This document shows positions 14,037-25,784 of a DNA stretch of 64,000 nucleotides, piece after piece; position 1 is the stretch's first letter; each line of letters opens with the position of its first letter. The notes beneath the pieces are model-generated. The model saw nothing but the letters and a program-made list of their open reading frames with translations, made no database searches and was not told the DNA's origin. The DNA lies in assembly GCA_028023455.1 (NCBI GenBank), contig JAQFVV010013395.1, positions 1-64,000 of the forward strand, in the 5' to 3' direction. Source of the DNA: Epiperipatus broadwayi. Lineage: Eukaryota; Onychophora; Udeonychophora; Euonychophora; Peripatidae. The position numbers and the translations under genes are program-made.

Positions 14037-14930
14037 TGTAATGATTGGAATGAGTGAATAACACATAAATCACCGCCAGGATGATTTAACCACCACAACT
14101 CATTCCTATCTACATACTACTTTTTTTATTTAAGCTCAGTAATCAGGGAGAGGTAGAGACTCTTAAAACTAGATTATTAACTATATGACTTCCCTGTGGC
14201 AAAACAAGACATTCAATGCAGTGTATATATTTTAATACAAACACTTTATTAGTGAGAAAGTTACAAATAAATAAACAAAGAAATGACTACCACTTAATTA
14301 GGTTGCTAGACTTATAAGATCATGGAATTACATTAATTCATGATTACATATGTAAAAGTTTCAAAGTATAATGGATATATAAATAGGAGACCTCGGATGA
14401 TGAACACATTTGATCTTTGGGGCAGATATCTCTCAAGCAGGTACATAATAATAAATAAAGCAAGGTAAGTTTAATTAACTCTAGAAAATATGATTAAATA
14501 GATAAATGCATAACTCTCATGATCATGACCAATAAATGCTGAAATATCAAGCTTTAACATACATAAGTAATAAGGAAGGCAGTACTGAGTTGCTAAAGTA
14601 AAAAAAAAACAAAAACAAGGTAAATTAGAATATGATCGTCCCCGCGATGTCATATCCAAGTCTTATCATAAGGTAACGATGGGAAGATATTCATTTTTGC
14701 GAAGTTAAATGAGTCATAGAATGAAGGAATGAGTGTCTTCATATAATCCTTAATAGCTCTCATTAACTGGCAGGAATGATCCACTGCACTGGTAACAAGA
14801 AAGAAAAACAGATTGCATTTAAAATAAGTGTTAATGAATATTTTTTTTAATATGTACTTTATTCCTAAGTCAGTGCAATTTTTTAGCTTTAGGAATCAAT
14901 CAACTTTTTTCCCATAGACCCCCATTATAA
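14037..14930. mobile_element. Probable solo LTR, about 0.9 kb
   Basis: It starts TGTAATGATTGGAATGAG after GCATTATATAT and ends CCCCCATTATAA before ATATATATCC. The termini TGTAATG...CATTATA match those of the solo LTR at 45026-47117, and both flanks are AT repeats. The interior is moderately more GC-rich than the surroundings and lacks coding sequence. No internal region or second LTR is next to it. The terminal base is ambiguous by one or two positions. Confidence 0.5.
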
Positions 14931-16200
14931 ATATATATCCTGTATACGATATTCTTGCTTAACATGAGTTTTGGAGAACCAATTGCCATCGCTAAGGGGG
15001 GTAAAGGTGTATATTAAATTGAAATAAAAGTTTTAAAGAATAAACTATCTATCATACAGTATGCATATATATTTTACAAAAGAAAAGAACATTACATTTT
15101 ATTTTAAAACTGCAAGTTGTTTATAAATCATCTGTATGCAGCCTACATATACTTGTCCCTTCTAAAAGAATATAAAGTTTGCTTTTAAACATCTTAACTC
15201 TTGATCTTAATTTTTAAATTTGAAAGTTTTATAAACCATTGAATTGCATTGATGGCTAAATGACATTTTGAAAGAACCTATTTTAAATGGGCAAATTTAA
15301 AATCGCAAATAAAATTAAAGCATAAATTAGAATCAGTGTGGAGGGATTTAAATATCTTGCTTTTATTTATTTATTTATTTTAAAATAAAACCTTGTAAAT
15401 AAATGAAATTAATGAAGAGAGAAAGAGGGAGACAAAATATATTTATTTCAATTTTTTATATATATATTTTATCACTCTCTTTTACAACTACCCGTAACAA
15501 AACATAAATATTCACATTCCTATTATTTAAAAAATATTGGAATTTTTCTTATGGAATGAACATTTTTAAATAAGTTAATACTTTTTATAAAAAATTCTTC
15601 TTATTATTTCTCCATTCTAAATTTATCTGTTTTAATAAGCTTGTAATATCTGACATGGCCAGAATCGGTTTCCATCTACAATATTATAATATGTATAATA
15701 TTTAAAAAAATAAACAGATTTTCCAAATGTCCCTTATAGAGGAATAGTAAAGCCAAAGCATTACTAATTTGTTCAGATGCCAAACCCTATTTTATCTTTT
15801 AGTTAAAAATAGCTAGTATTCATTTTTAGACCAATACTGGATGATGACAAGCTGAGTACGTAATAAAAAACATTATGACTAGTTAGAATCTAAAAAAATT
15901 CCAAGTTTTACTCAGCCTGATTATAGATACAGAGATGAATACATTACTGTTGAAATGTGCTTAAAAAATACATAATTTAAAATATAGTACTCAAAATAAT
16001 GTTTGTTTCTTTAAATGTCTACAAATCAGGAGGGAAATGCACTAGTACATTTTCAAACAGAATAGTGTAAAATACATTATCTTCCATAATATTTTCCATG
16101 ACTCTTAATGACAAAACTCACTATACATATTGCCACACACAGCAAGCTAGAGTAATCAATGGATGCCAGAAGGCTTGTGCATAAAATCCCCATCTAGTGC
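14931..16200. other. AT-rich non-coding intron sequence
   Basis: Nothing recognisable was seen apart from simple-sequence patches (ATTT repeats near 15365, an AT run near 15460). Confidence 0.45.
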
Positions 16201-16330
16201 CTACTCATCCAATATCTCCAGACTAGTTTCTGGCTTGTGGCCTTCATCAGTTAGGAGCCTTGGATCTGAAAGCACTGCATCTAGATCTTAGGACAACAGT
16301 TATACGCAAGCATAAGAAGTGGTGGTCATG
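16120..16330 (-). repeat. Short dispersed repeat carrying a hammerhead-like motif (copy 1)
   Basis: This GC-richer patch aligns, on the - strand, with 35846-35950 on the + strand: TCCAAGGCTCC/TCCAAAGGCTTC, CTGATGAAGG/CTGATGGAAG, TCTGGAGATATTGGAT/TCTGGAAACATTTGGAT and CTAGATGGGGA/CTAGATAAGGA. The second copy has a target duplication, so the family is mobile. The exact ends of this copy were not determined. Confidence 0.6.
16207..16265 (-). ncRNA. Hammerhead ribozyme-like motif with intact GUC cleavage triplet
   Basis: On the - strand, CTGATGA (16250-16244) is followed by stem II GGC/GCC with loop CACAA, then GAAA (16230-16227), C-TA-G and GTC (16223-16221). GUC is the classical cleavage triplet, with A15.1-U16.1 and one further pair forming the minimal stem III. 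Stem I has an inner CTCC/GGAG and an outer ATCCAA/TTGGAT helix with an internal loop, the layout of type I hammerheads with tertiary contacts. The weak point is an A-A opposition where the conserved 10.1-11.1 G-C pair should be. Catalysis is possible but unproven. Confidence 0.6.
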
Positions 16331-19262
16331 TGACTCTTAATGAATCTTTAAACCATCTAAAAAACTGCTTTTATTTAAATATTTTAAATATATAAAATAA
16401 AATAAAAGATTTGTATATTTAAAATATTTAAAAATAAATAAGAAAAATAAATAATTAAAATGTAAAGCAATGGTTATCAGTTTTTAAAAGGAAAAAAAAC
16501 CAAAGTTCTAACATTTTTGTTAAGAGATACTGTTTTTTAATTAATTAAAGTTGTTTTTTTCTCTGTGTTTTCTAAAAAATAGATAATCTATTTTTCAAAT
16601 CAAAGTATAATTATAAGATTATACTATTTTTGATAATTAAACTACATAGATTTTTTTTCAATAATTAGAATAGGATTGAAATTTTCAATCAAGGAAAAAG
16701 GAAGGCAATGACCTTTTGTAAAAATAGACTCAGTTTGTCAGAATTCAGAGCTGGTATGTCTGAGAGACTATATGATTAAATGGCTACAAGATTGTTCCAA
16801 AAATATAAGATACATGGGGTAATTAAAGCATTAGAATTCAGTATCTAATCTAGTCAGAAAGTTTTTCTTGATTCAGCTTTTGAGAGCAGAATAGTAGGAG
16901 CCTAGCTGTGAAGAGAACAATGAGAAATAATCTTATAGGTTGAAGTAAGACTAAACTCACTACTAGTTTGAAAAAATATTTAAAATAGGTTTGAAAAATA
17001 TCATGTGCTAAGTTTTAACTAAAAGCTAAGGATCACCAACCCTAAGCATGTAGCTCATTCACTAGAAAAAAATCTAAAAGGAGAATATTTCTGAGAAAAA
17101 TTTGCAACAAGACTTGTGTTTCATCCAAATGCATGACTATCTGAGTCTGCATTAAACTGATCTGAAAATTATTATACTATAAAATAGATAAATTTAATTA
17201 TGTTTATCTACCCAGGAAATAAGTGGTAATTTGAAAACTAATATTATAAGCATCAAGTGAAAACTTGAAGCTGCAACTTCAAATCATGGATAAATTCAAC
17301 TTGTCCATAACCCACCCTGGAAATTATTAGTCTAATTTTAATGTGAACATTTGATAAAAGAATAAGGAAAAACTGACAGGAAAGAAACTGAAAATTATAA
17401 CTACAAAATGACTAAAAGAATGAAATCATAGTAAAATAAGAAATAGTTAATGTGCACATCTTCATTTACACATTTTCATTTATATAAGTATAATTCCAAA
17501 TATTTTTATTATCAGTAATAATTGTTAGTAATAAATAATTTTTATTACTTTTATTTTGTCGAAAAATGTTTTTTATTTTCCTTCCAAAATTTGTAAAAAG
17601 GAATGGGACATTTCATTTTTTAAAAAAAGATAGTCCTAAATAGTCTTAATTTTTTATATCTCTTAGGGTGAAATGTTGTTTTCAGATTTAATTATTAAAA
17701 AAGGGAATAAACCAGAAAGTAAATGTTAATTAATTTAGTAATAAAATCAATGCATTAATCATAATTGCTATATAAAATTATATTTTTATAGAAATAGGTT
17801 AGATTTAGAATTATCATATTGTCATAACTTTTTTAAATTTATTAATTTATTGTTTAATTTTATTAAATAATTGTTTAAAAATAGTGTTAAAGTCTTCATT
17901 CCTCCAACTATCTGTTCTAGGAATTGACATTGTGTGATTTGGATTCATCATATCGTAGTACTTTAATGATTTGTAGCTTATCCCACTGAAACTATTTCAA
18001 TTAAAGTCAATTAAGCATGTATATTTATTTATATTTTTCTTGTTCACAATCACAGTTTCTAGAGTCCTGATGATCTTGAGCTATTTCTAGAGCAAATTTA
18101 TTAATGAATTTATTCAACTATCAAAATAATTAAAAAAATAATTGTCCAACCAAATATAATTTTTTTTCAATCAATTCTATCCTAATAGGAAATAGAAGAA
18201 TTAAAACAATTTCAATATTAAAAATTAAAAAAATAATTGTAATTAAATAAAACATAAAGAAAAGAGTAATTGTCTTCATAGTTAATTTATGTGTATGTGG
18301 GATTATATGTTTGTGTTTGGATATCCATATGGTTCTCTAGATAATGCAAAGATCAAGATTATCTTCAAAGTCCATTCACTGCCCTTTATTTACAAATTAG
18401 AAATTAGTTTATAGTTGGCCAGTATGCTCAAAGTACTAGGTGGTCTTAAGCATTGATAATGATCAGGATGATAATCTTAACCTTGGCATTTTTACATATA
18501 TTATTATAACTTTATCACTTAAATGTATGTAGGCAAATAATTGTTTTATATTATGCCCTAAGTTTGGCATTGGCTAGAAGATAATTAGCCTTGATTTTAT
18601 ATCCCTTTTAAATCCAATAGTAAAGGGTACCTATTGATTTAATCAATGCTATTATATTGTTACATTTATAACTTGTTCATTGTTTATTTTCAACTTAAAT
18701 CCTGTCACTCAACTTATATTCATTTTATTTATTTTATTGTTTATGGAATGATGATATTTATATTACCTCAACTGCTTTTTGCATACATTTGTAATATATT
18801 AGAAAACTTAGATATGAAATATTGGTATATTGAAAGCTAAAACATCTTTAATGACCATGTAGAATAATGTTAAATCTAACAGAAATTCATATCTAACTTA
18901 AAAAATGACTTCCATATTACCTATAATCCAAGAGCTGAAAGTTTAAATAAGGATAACTGTGAAATTAAAATTTTATTCATTGTAGATATAATCAATTCAT
19001 TTTTAAAATTGGCTCAACCTAATATTTTTATATACTCATTAAATACTTACTTTAATAATTTTGCAAATGAAATATGTATTATTACTAAAAAAAAATAGCA
19101 TGCAAAATATATGAAAAGTGAACATCTAATAAACTTATAGGCAAATTAGGAGTCATTTTGTCAGAATGATATTTAGATATGAGTTATTGTAAAATGTTAA
19201 TATTATTTATATTGTGGTTAAAAAGATCTTCATTCTCAATGTTTTTACATATTTTATATAGC
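16331..19262. other. AT-rich non-coding intron sequence
   Basis: No exon, RNA gene or element boundary could be supported. The short open frames, including one at 18646-18840, are hydrophobic by base composition only. Confidence 0.45.
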
Positions 19263-19803
19263 AAATCTTTTGTTTGTCATCTGATCCTTCATGTCAGCCG
19301 CTAGAGGCGCTATTTCTAGCTAAATTTCAAGAAATATGCCATTTCCGTGGCCACACCCAAGCCTTTAAGCATTCTTTTTAAAATAAATCCTAGAAAGATT
19401 GTTAACTCAGAGTTAAGTCTAACTTTCTAAGCTAAAAGGTAGAGTGTTAACTCGGAGTTAAGTTTTCTTTCTACGATAAAATCTAGAAAGAGTTTAACTC
19501 AGCTTAGCAGCTAACGGTGTGGCTTTTTCCGATGCTAAAAGCAGAGGAAAATGCTGTAGCTGTTTGTGTCATGCACTATATCATAATGCTGCATTATGTA
19601 TTTGATGTAACAATATTGTACGAGGGTGTGTTAATGTGATCGTGTCAAAATTATTTAAATTTTCATTGGTGCCTTTTTTTAAGATGAATTGATATACTGT
19701 TACATTTTATCAATTTTAACTGTAGTGATCATTCCTCATAAATTTATATTCCTCCTAAATTTTTGATTAGGGTGAGGTAGCGTAAAATTTTAAAAATCAC
19801 GCT

Positions 19804-20052
19804 TTGAATCACGTTTTAGCGAGAAATTTTCCGAGACAAAAAGTATGGCTAATTCCCACAACAGAAAACTTGAAAAGATGGGAATTGCCAGACACAGAAG
19901 CCGGCGCTGGAATATTTCTACAGCAGAAAAAAAGAAAAAAACATCCTGCTGCTGAAAGAAAAGATTGGATTGTGCGGCAAATATATGCAGATTTGTGGTC
20001 CAAAAACATCTGCCAAAGGAAATGTTCACTTCATAAAGGCAAGCTTGTTTGA
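19804..20052 (+). pseudogene. Merlin/ISXO2-like transposase N-terminal remnant
   Basis: Within the + frame, residues from about 21 read ENLKRWELPDTEAGAGIFLQ, and the homologous stretch in the other copy (about 33,390-33,590) reads ENLKIWELPDMEAGAVTFLQ. Conservation at protein level between two diverged copies supports a former coding exon. A downstream C-S-L-[HR]-K-G-[KS] followed by an F-E-G-like segment resembles the start of IS1016/ISXO2 (DDE_Tnp_IS1595) transposases, where a cysteine-rich element precedes a 'kGs.FeGs' motif. The catalytic region is missing and both copies carry stops. An antisense open frame here is a shadow. Confidence 0.45.
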
Positions 20053-20089
20053 GGGATTCTAAATGGCCTTCATCAAATGTCAAAAATAA

Positions 20090-21900
20090 AAGCAGTAACT
20101 TCAATTTTTATTTAAACCTACATCCCTTCTTCTCCCGATAATTGTTGTCATCGGCAATCAAATGTAAAATAAAAGAAGTAATTAAATTTTTTATTTAAAC
20201 ATAGCCCCAACAACCCCTCTTCTCCCAATAATTATTGTCATTGGCAATCAAATGATTAAATAAAAGGAACGTCAATTATTCTTTAATCATATAGAAAAAA
20301 ACCTTCCCACTAATTGTCATCAGCAATCAAATGTAAACCAATCAAAGTAAGACAGTAAATTATTAGTTAAACTTAACCCAAATTACTATTTGAACGTACA
20401 CTGAAAAAGACCCGCTCTTGTCAATCAAAATTAAAGAAACCTAGACTATTATTGTCCCATTGTCAAATCGAATATTATTTGGGAAAACCTAAATAATTTA
20501 TAAATGAAAAAAAAAAAGAAAGTCAAATCGGTTTTCAATCAAATGGTAACCGATAAAAGTCACTTAAATTTTGATTTAAACATACACACAAACAAAAAAA
20601 AACGCAAAACCCTTTCTCCCAATAATTGTTGTCGGCAATCAAATGTGAAAAATAAAAGGAACATACAATTATTCTTTAATCGTAAACAAAAACACTCCTC
20701 CCACTAATTGTTATCGGCAATCAAATGTAAAGCACTAAAAATAAGGTAAACCGATTATTTTTTAAACGTAACACAAATTACTATTTGAACATACACCAAA
20801 AAAAGACTCGCTCTTGTCAATAAAAATGAAAGAAAACCACAACAACTATTATTATCCCATTATCAAAAATATTAGGTTTTGGGCAAACCAAAACCATGAT
20901 TTATAAACGAAAAAAAAAAAAGAAAGTCAAAACCGTTGTCAATCAAATATAACCGATAAAAGTAACTTCAATTTTGATTTAAACATACACAAAAAACAAC
21001 CTCTTTAGCTCCCAATAATTGTTGTCAGCAATCAAATGTAAAATAAAAGGAAGGTAAATTAGTATTTAATCATCACCCAAAAACACCCACCCCTCTCACT
21101 AATTATTGTCAGCAATCAAATGTATACCACTACTAAAAGTAACGTAAACTACTATTCTTTAAATGATTACATCCCTTCTCCCAATAATTGTTGTCTACAA
21201 TCGTACACACAAAAAAACACCCCTTCTCCCAATAACTAGTGTCAGCAATAAAATGTAAACCAATCAAAGTAAGACCGCAACTTATTATTTAAACGTAACT
21301 CAAATTACTATTTGAATCTACACCAAAAAAACACCCGCTCTTGTCAATAAAAATTAAACAAACAACAACTATTATTGTCCCATTGTCAAAAATATTTATT
21401 TGTAGAACCAAAACCATAATTTATAAATGAAAGGAAGTCAAATCGGTCGTCAATCAAATGTAAACTGATAAAAGTAAAGGTTTTAATTTTTATTTAAACA
21501 TACACACACACACACGTGCGCGAAAAAAAAAAAAACTTTTCCCAATAATTGTTGTCAACAATCAAATATAAACCTATCAAAGTAATATAAATTATTATTT
21601 AATCGTACACAAAAAAACCCTCCCAATAATTGTTGTCGGAAATCAAATGTAAACCTATCAAAGTAATGTAAATTATTATTTAAAGATTCATCAAAAAAAC
21701 CCATTCTCTCTTGAATTTTGTCAATCCAATTTTACAAAAACAGTAATACTATTTAAAAAAAACACAAATTACTATTTGAACACACACCAAAAAAGACCCT
21801 TTGGTAAAAAAAAAAAAAAAAAAAACTATTATTATCCCATCATCAAAAATATTATTTGGGAAAAATAATTCAGAAATGAAAGAAAGTAAACTTTGTAAAC
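20090..21900. repeat. Internal minisatellite of Merlin-like copy 1
   Basis: Degenerate units of roughly 85-110 bases repeat many times. Each contains CCCAATAATTGTTGTCGGCA followed by ATCAAATGTAAA, an AAAAGTAACTTAAATT stretch and a run such as ACAAAAAAACCC. A second alternating unit carries GACCCTCTTGTCAAT. No coding frame is maintained. The same array fills copy 2. Confidence 0.85.
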
Positions 21901-22282
21901 AAACAAAAAAAAATGTCAATTTTAATAGAGAATCGCTAGCCCAGGAATGTTATATTAATGTGTTTTTTGGTTAGAAATTGCGCCTCTAGCGGCTGACATG
22001 AAGGATCAGATGAGAACCAATTTTTTTAATATTAAGTATTTACAAAGGTCATTCACAAGTTTTTAAAATGAATATTTAATAATTTTATCTTGGAAATATT
22101 AATGTAATCCAATTTTAATATTTACAGTGAATAAATTTTTTTTCTCACAGTTAGCATTCTTTAAATCTTGCCTTTCATATAAGCTTTCAATTGTGGGAAT
22201 ATAGTTTCATTTTGTTAACAGGCATAAGTTTCCATAACATAGTAATATTATTTATACTGTGCATGATATTTTTACTTACAAC

Positions 22283-22290
22283 ATATTGAC

Positions 22291-22332
<42 letters not shown>
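22283..22332. repeat. (AT)n microsatellite just upstream of the SLC6 exon
   Basis: About 21 uninterrupted AT units end about 65 bases before the exon acceptor at 22396. Confidence 0.95.
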
Positions 22333-22338
<6 letters not shown>

Positions 22339-22396
22339 AATTCATTGCATGTGTTTTGAATGTCTCTTGACTAAAGGAAGTGCAGTTTGATTGTAG

Positions 22397-22521
22397 GGAC
22401 TGCCTATGTACTGCTGCTATAAACTCTTTGACAAGTTTCTTCTCTGGTTTTGTAATTTTTGCTTATCTTGGCTACATGGCAACCAAACAAGGAGTTAATA
22501 TTAATAAAGTTGCAACTGAAG
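22397..22521 (+). CDS. SLC6 neurotransmitter transporter, next exon (TM7 and start of EL4)
   Basis: The 125-base exon completes the split Arg codon (AG + G) and encodes [20 protein letters not shown] followed by [11 protein letters not shown] and [11 protein letters not shown]. This is TM7 plus the beginning of extracellular loop 4 of SLC6 transporters. The acceptor is TTGTAG (ending 22396) and the donor is GTAAGC from 22522. It leaves a phase-1 split codon, as in vertebrate monoamine transporter genes as I recall them. Asn and Ser in I-N-S-L-T-S correspond to the Na1/chloride-site positions conserved in chloride-dependent members. Phase and content join it directly to the exon ending at 4541, giving a 17,855-base intron. 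The following exon (expected G-L-V-F-x-x-Y-P-E) was not found downstream. The open frame before 22397 and after 22521 is intron read-through. Confidence 0.92.
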
Positions 22522-22538
22522 GTAAGCCATTTTACTAT

Positions 22539-22618
22539 ATTTTTATAAGCAAGTTTATATATATATAGTACATCTCATATATATATTTTTATAAGCAAGT
22601 TTATATATATATAGTACA
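22539..22618. repeat. Tandem duplication next to the SLC6 donor site
   Basis: TTTTTATAAGCAAGTTTATA followed by TATATATAGTACA occurs twice with a short spacer. The first copy begins within 20 bases of the exon donor. Confidence 0.85.
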
Positions 22619-22619
22619 C

Positions 22620-23655
22620 TCTCACAATAGTTTTATTTTGATTGTTTGCAACAATCATCAAATGGGAAAGCATTTAATGCACACTCACATATTTATTTTT
22701 CTATTTAAATTAATTTAGTATAGAAGTTATCTTTTTGAGACATTAGGAAAAATAGATATATTAAATATCTATAAGTTCATTGAAAAATATATTTGATCTC
22801 ATGATCATATAGTATTTCATGGTCTCTCAAATTTTGGGGGGGAAAAAACAAAAATATAGAAATATTTCCATTATATGAAATTGTATGAATATATTTGTTA
22901 AACAACATATGATAAAAAAATTAACATTTATAAATAATTAATAATTCAAAAAAGCTTTACAAGAAAAAAAAAAATTGAATATACGTGATTAATATTATAA
23001 AAATAACTTATCAAAAAGGACAGACGTCGTCTAATGAAAGTAATAAAATGAAAAAAATTGGTCTACTATTTATAAATAATAATTAAATATTTATTTAAAA
23101 AGTATAGATTTTCTCTTATGTTTGTCAGAAATTTCTTTACTTCTCCTTTCATAATCTTGGATTTGGTGAATTCACATTCTATAGACATCAATGGTAAATG
23201 GTACAATATTCCTGACCTATTGTTGATTTTAAAAAAGTTTATCAGAGTAAAATTATTGACTGCTCTTTCATCTGCAACAAAAAATCTGTATATCTTATAG
23301 TGTCTGAGTCTGCATCAATCAGTACTGTAATACGTAGATGGGGTTCTAAGCAGTTTTTTAAAAGTTTAGATGTGTCTATATGAACATGGTATACTTAGAG
23401 GAGGAAAGTGAAAAACAACAGAATTCAGCTTCATATGAAAGAGGATACTGTTCAGTAAGTATCCGAATTAATATCATGAAAAATTTATAGATATCTTGAG
23501 ACTAAATCTATAATCATTTCATTAGAAGATAAAAATGAAATTTATTGTTACATTATTAGTTGTATTCTTTTTTAAAAACTACTTGATTATTATTATATTA
23601 TGTATTCATCATTTTAGCTTATCCTATATTAATTTTCAGACTCTTGATACTATTT
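22620..23655. other. AT-rich non-coding sequence downstream of SLC6 exon
   Basis: No coding exon was recognised. The 60-codon frame at 23118-23300 has no family resemblance. Confidence 0.4.
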
Positions 23656-23812
23656 GTCTATTTGTGTGTTATTAGTAACAAGTTGTTTTTATTTGGAAAG
23701 TTTAAATAAAGTTTAAAATTTTCTTTGCATTCAACATTCACTCATAAGTGATGGAAATAGTCTAACATATCATGTCTTATAATATACCATCATTACAAAC
23801 CTTCAGACAAAT
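23656..23812 (+). mobile_element. Partial SINE, 3' half, same family as the palindromic SINE
   Basis: TATTAGTAACAAGTTGTTTT through to TACCATCATTACAAACCT matches the 3' body and tail of the right arm at 13,655-13,800. The tRNA-like head is absent, so it is 5'-truncated. Confidence 0.75.
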
Positions 23813-24193
23813 AGTAAAATTTTAGTAGAAAATGACAATAATCTATTTCATTTAGTAACCCGTAAACACTAATCCAAATATTCTGGAATTACAATGTAGA
23901 TTTTAATTGTTATAATTATTTTACTATCTAAGTATTAAAGTACATTAAAAATTATAATATTATTTAAATAGAGAATAAATTGGGTCGAGATATGTAAAAA
24001 TTATAATCATGATTAATTGTTATCATTTGATAATCTATTATTAGTATATCTCAAATCTGTTTCCGAGTTGAGGACTTGACAAACAATTCGCTGCTGAAAT
24101 ATCGAGCTTGTTCCTTTTTTCAATGTCTAAATGAATCTACATATCATTGTATTTGCATTTATAAATTATTTAATATAAATAAAGGTAAAATAT

Positions 24194-24523
24194 CCCAAGT
24201 ACCCCTTTTTTAATAAATAGCCCATTGCAAGACAAAAGCTTCTCCAATAGTCCTCATAAAAAACTATAGGTTAAGGCATTGCTAGCTAAATTTTCCTATT
24301 GATGGCTGGATAGGGGTAGTTAAGACCTCTAGCTAAAACCTAGGCATCTACTTATTAACTAGTATTGGATAAATAGCTAGGTTGTCTATAGCTAGATACC
24401 TGAAAGAAAAAATCCTAACTTTTAAAAAAAATATCATTCAGCCCAGATTTTAACCCAGGTCATATGCATGGCAGACAGGAATGTTACTTCTGCACACAAG
24501 ACTCTTAAGTCACGTATTTATAT
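24194..24523 (-). mobile_element. tRNA-derived SINE
   Basis: On the - strand the first 80 bases resemble a tRNA-derived promoter: AACATTCCTGTCTGCCATGC followed by box B-like GACCTGGGTTAAAATCTGGG. A tRNA-unrelated body and an end TGCAATGGGCTATTTATT follow. Imperfect direct repeats (ATAAAGGTAAAATATC at about 24178, ATAAAGATAAATATC at about 24524) flank it. The element is diverged and not obviously related to the 13.1-kb SINE. Confidence 0.6.
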
Positions 24524-24895
24524 ATAAAGATAAATATCAAAGCCAAGTGACCAAGAATAATTTTTTTTAAAGAAATAGAATTATAGGAGAGAATTATTTT
24601 GTCCACTAATAAACCAATAATAAAATTGCATATCAGCCAAATGCTCGCTTATTTTTAAAAGAAAACAAAAGAAAAATGCTATAGCAGAAAAGAATGAGAG
24701 AACAATTATGACATTCCAATTAATCTTGATTTACAAATATATTAAATTATTCATTAGAAGGCGAGTATAGTAACTAAGTAATAGAGTAATATTACGATCA
24801 AGCATAAACTTAATTTAAATATTTATTTTTCCTCTTTATATATATAAAATAATCCCAGTGCATAACGCCATACTAAAATAAATATACAAATATTA

Positions 24896-25006
24896 AACAT
24901 TAAATCACCCCACGTAGTTAAGAAATCCAGTACCACCCTCTGTGAATTAATATATAAATACATTAGAGTTCATATTTCAAAATACTATGTGGGGTGATTT
25001 AATGTT
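24896..25006. mobile_element. Small MITE-like hairpin with 23-bp terminal inverted repeats
   Basis: AACATTAAATCACCCCACGT at the left is repeated inverted as ACTATGTGGGGTGATTTAAT at the right, with one mismatch over about 23 bases and a 65-base unpaired centre. A (AT)n run follows directly. A TA target duplication is possible but not demonstrable in AT-rich flanks. Confidence 0.65.
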
Positions 25007-25784
25007 ATATATATATATATATATATTGAAGTACTATGTGTATATGTACATGTGTTAAATTATTTGCTGATATATTAGTTTGATTTTTATTAAACAGAAT
25101 CATTAGAAAGACTGGTGCCAGATTTTATTTATTTCTTGGTAATAAACATTTTGAAGCTAAAGAATCGATAAAAAGACAATTATCAAATTAGTATGCAGAG
25201 AATATAACATTCTAACACTCATGTATTATAGCAAAAAGAAAATCTAAATAAAAGAATCTTGCCAAATAACTTGAGTGTTAAACTTTTATATATAAATAGA
25301 TATATAATATATAAGGGACTGCAAAAAGGAGTTTGTTAAATTCTGAAAGAAGATCCTTTCATTCCTCCTTGAGGCCTTAAAAGAATTAATCAGGGAATGT
25401 TCCTAATGTTCACTTTATACATTTTATCATACTATTGTTATTACTATGTGGTTATTCGTATAGTAAATGAAAATGGTTGAGGTGTTACCAACATTCATCA
25501 GCCAACATAGTGACTTTGTTGGCTTTTTACCTCGGAGTTTAAAATCAAGAAGCATCATGATCTTTCTTTTCAATTGCCTGATTAGTTCTTAACTAAAATA
25601 TCAGTTATTTTTTCTTGAAGGCAGAATGAATGGGTGAATGAATTCTTTTTTTAATTAAATAATTAAATTCATGGCTTACAAAATTAAATTATGGCCCTTA
25701 TTTCCAGAAAGCTGTAAGTTAACCAGCCAAGGCAGCAAATGGCAGTCAAAGATGAAGAATGCTATGAATTCCCCATATTGTGAA

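Larger units (their letters stand above)
19271..22018. mobile_element. Merlin-like DNA transposon, copy 1 (2.75 kb, degenerate)
   Basis: The ends form a long terminal inverted repeat. The left TCATCTGATCCTTCATGTCA plus GCCGCTAGAGGCGC recurs inverted at the right end (about 21970-22014). Flanks AAATCTTT (19263-19270) and AATTTTTT (22019-22026) match at six of eight positions, consistent with an old 8-bp target duplication. The interior has a remnant transposase N-terminus (near 19.8-20.05 kb) and a long tandem-repeat block. A second copy at 32720-34849 shares TIRs, the left 700 bases and the tandem repeats. An 8-bp duplication, GG-start TIR and IS1016/ISXO2-like protein trace point to Merlin. 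It lies wholly within the SLC6 intron. Confidence 0.7.

Noticed and set aside
18646-18840. A hydrophobic 64-codon frame as a small membrane protein
   Set aside because: Composition is what AT-rich DNA gives by chance; no start context, family or conservation.
20090-21900. A CRISPR-like array in the evenly repeated units
   Set aside because: Units are degenerate minisatellite repeats inside a transposon, without distinct spacers, in eukaryotic DNA.
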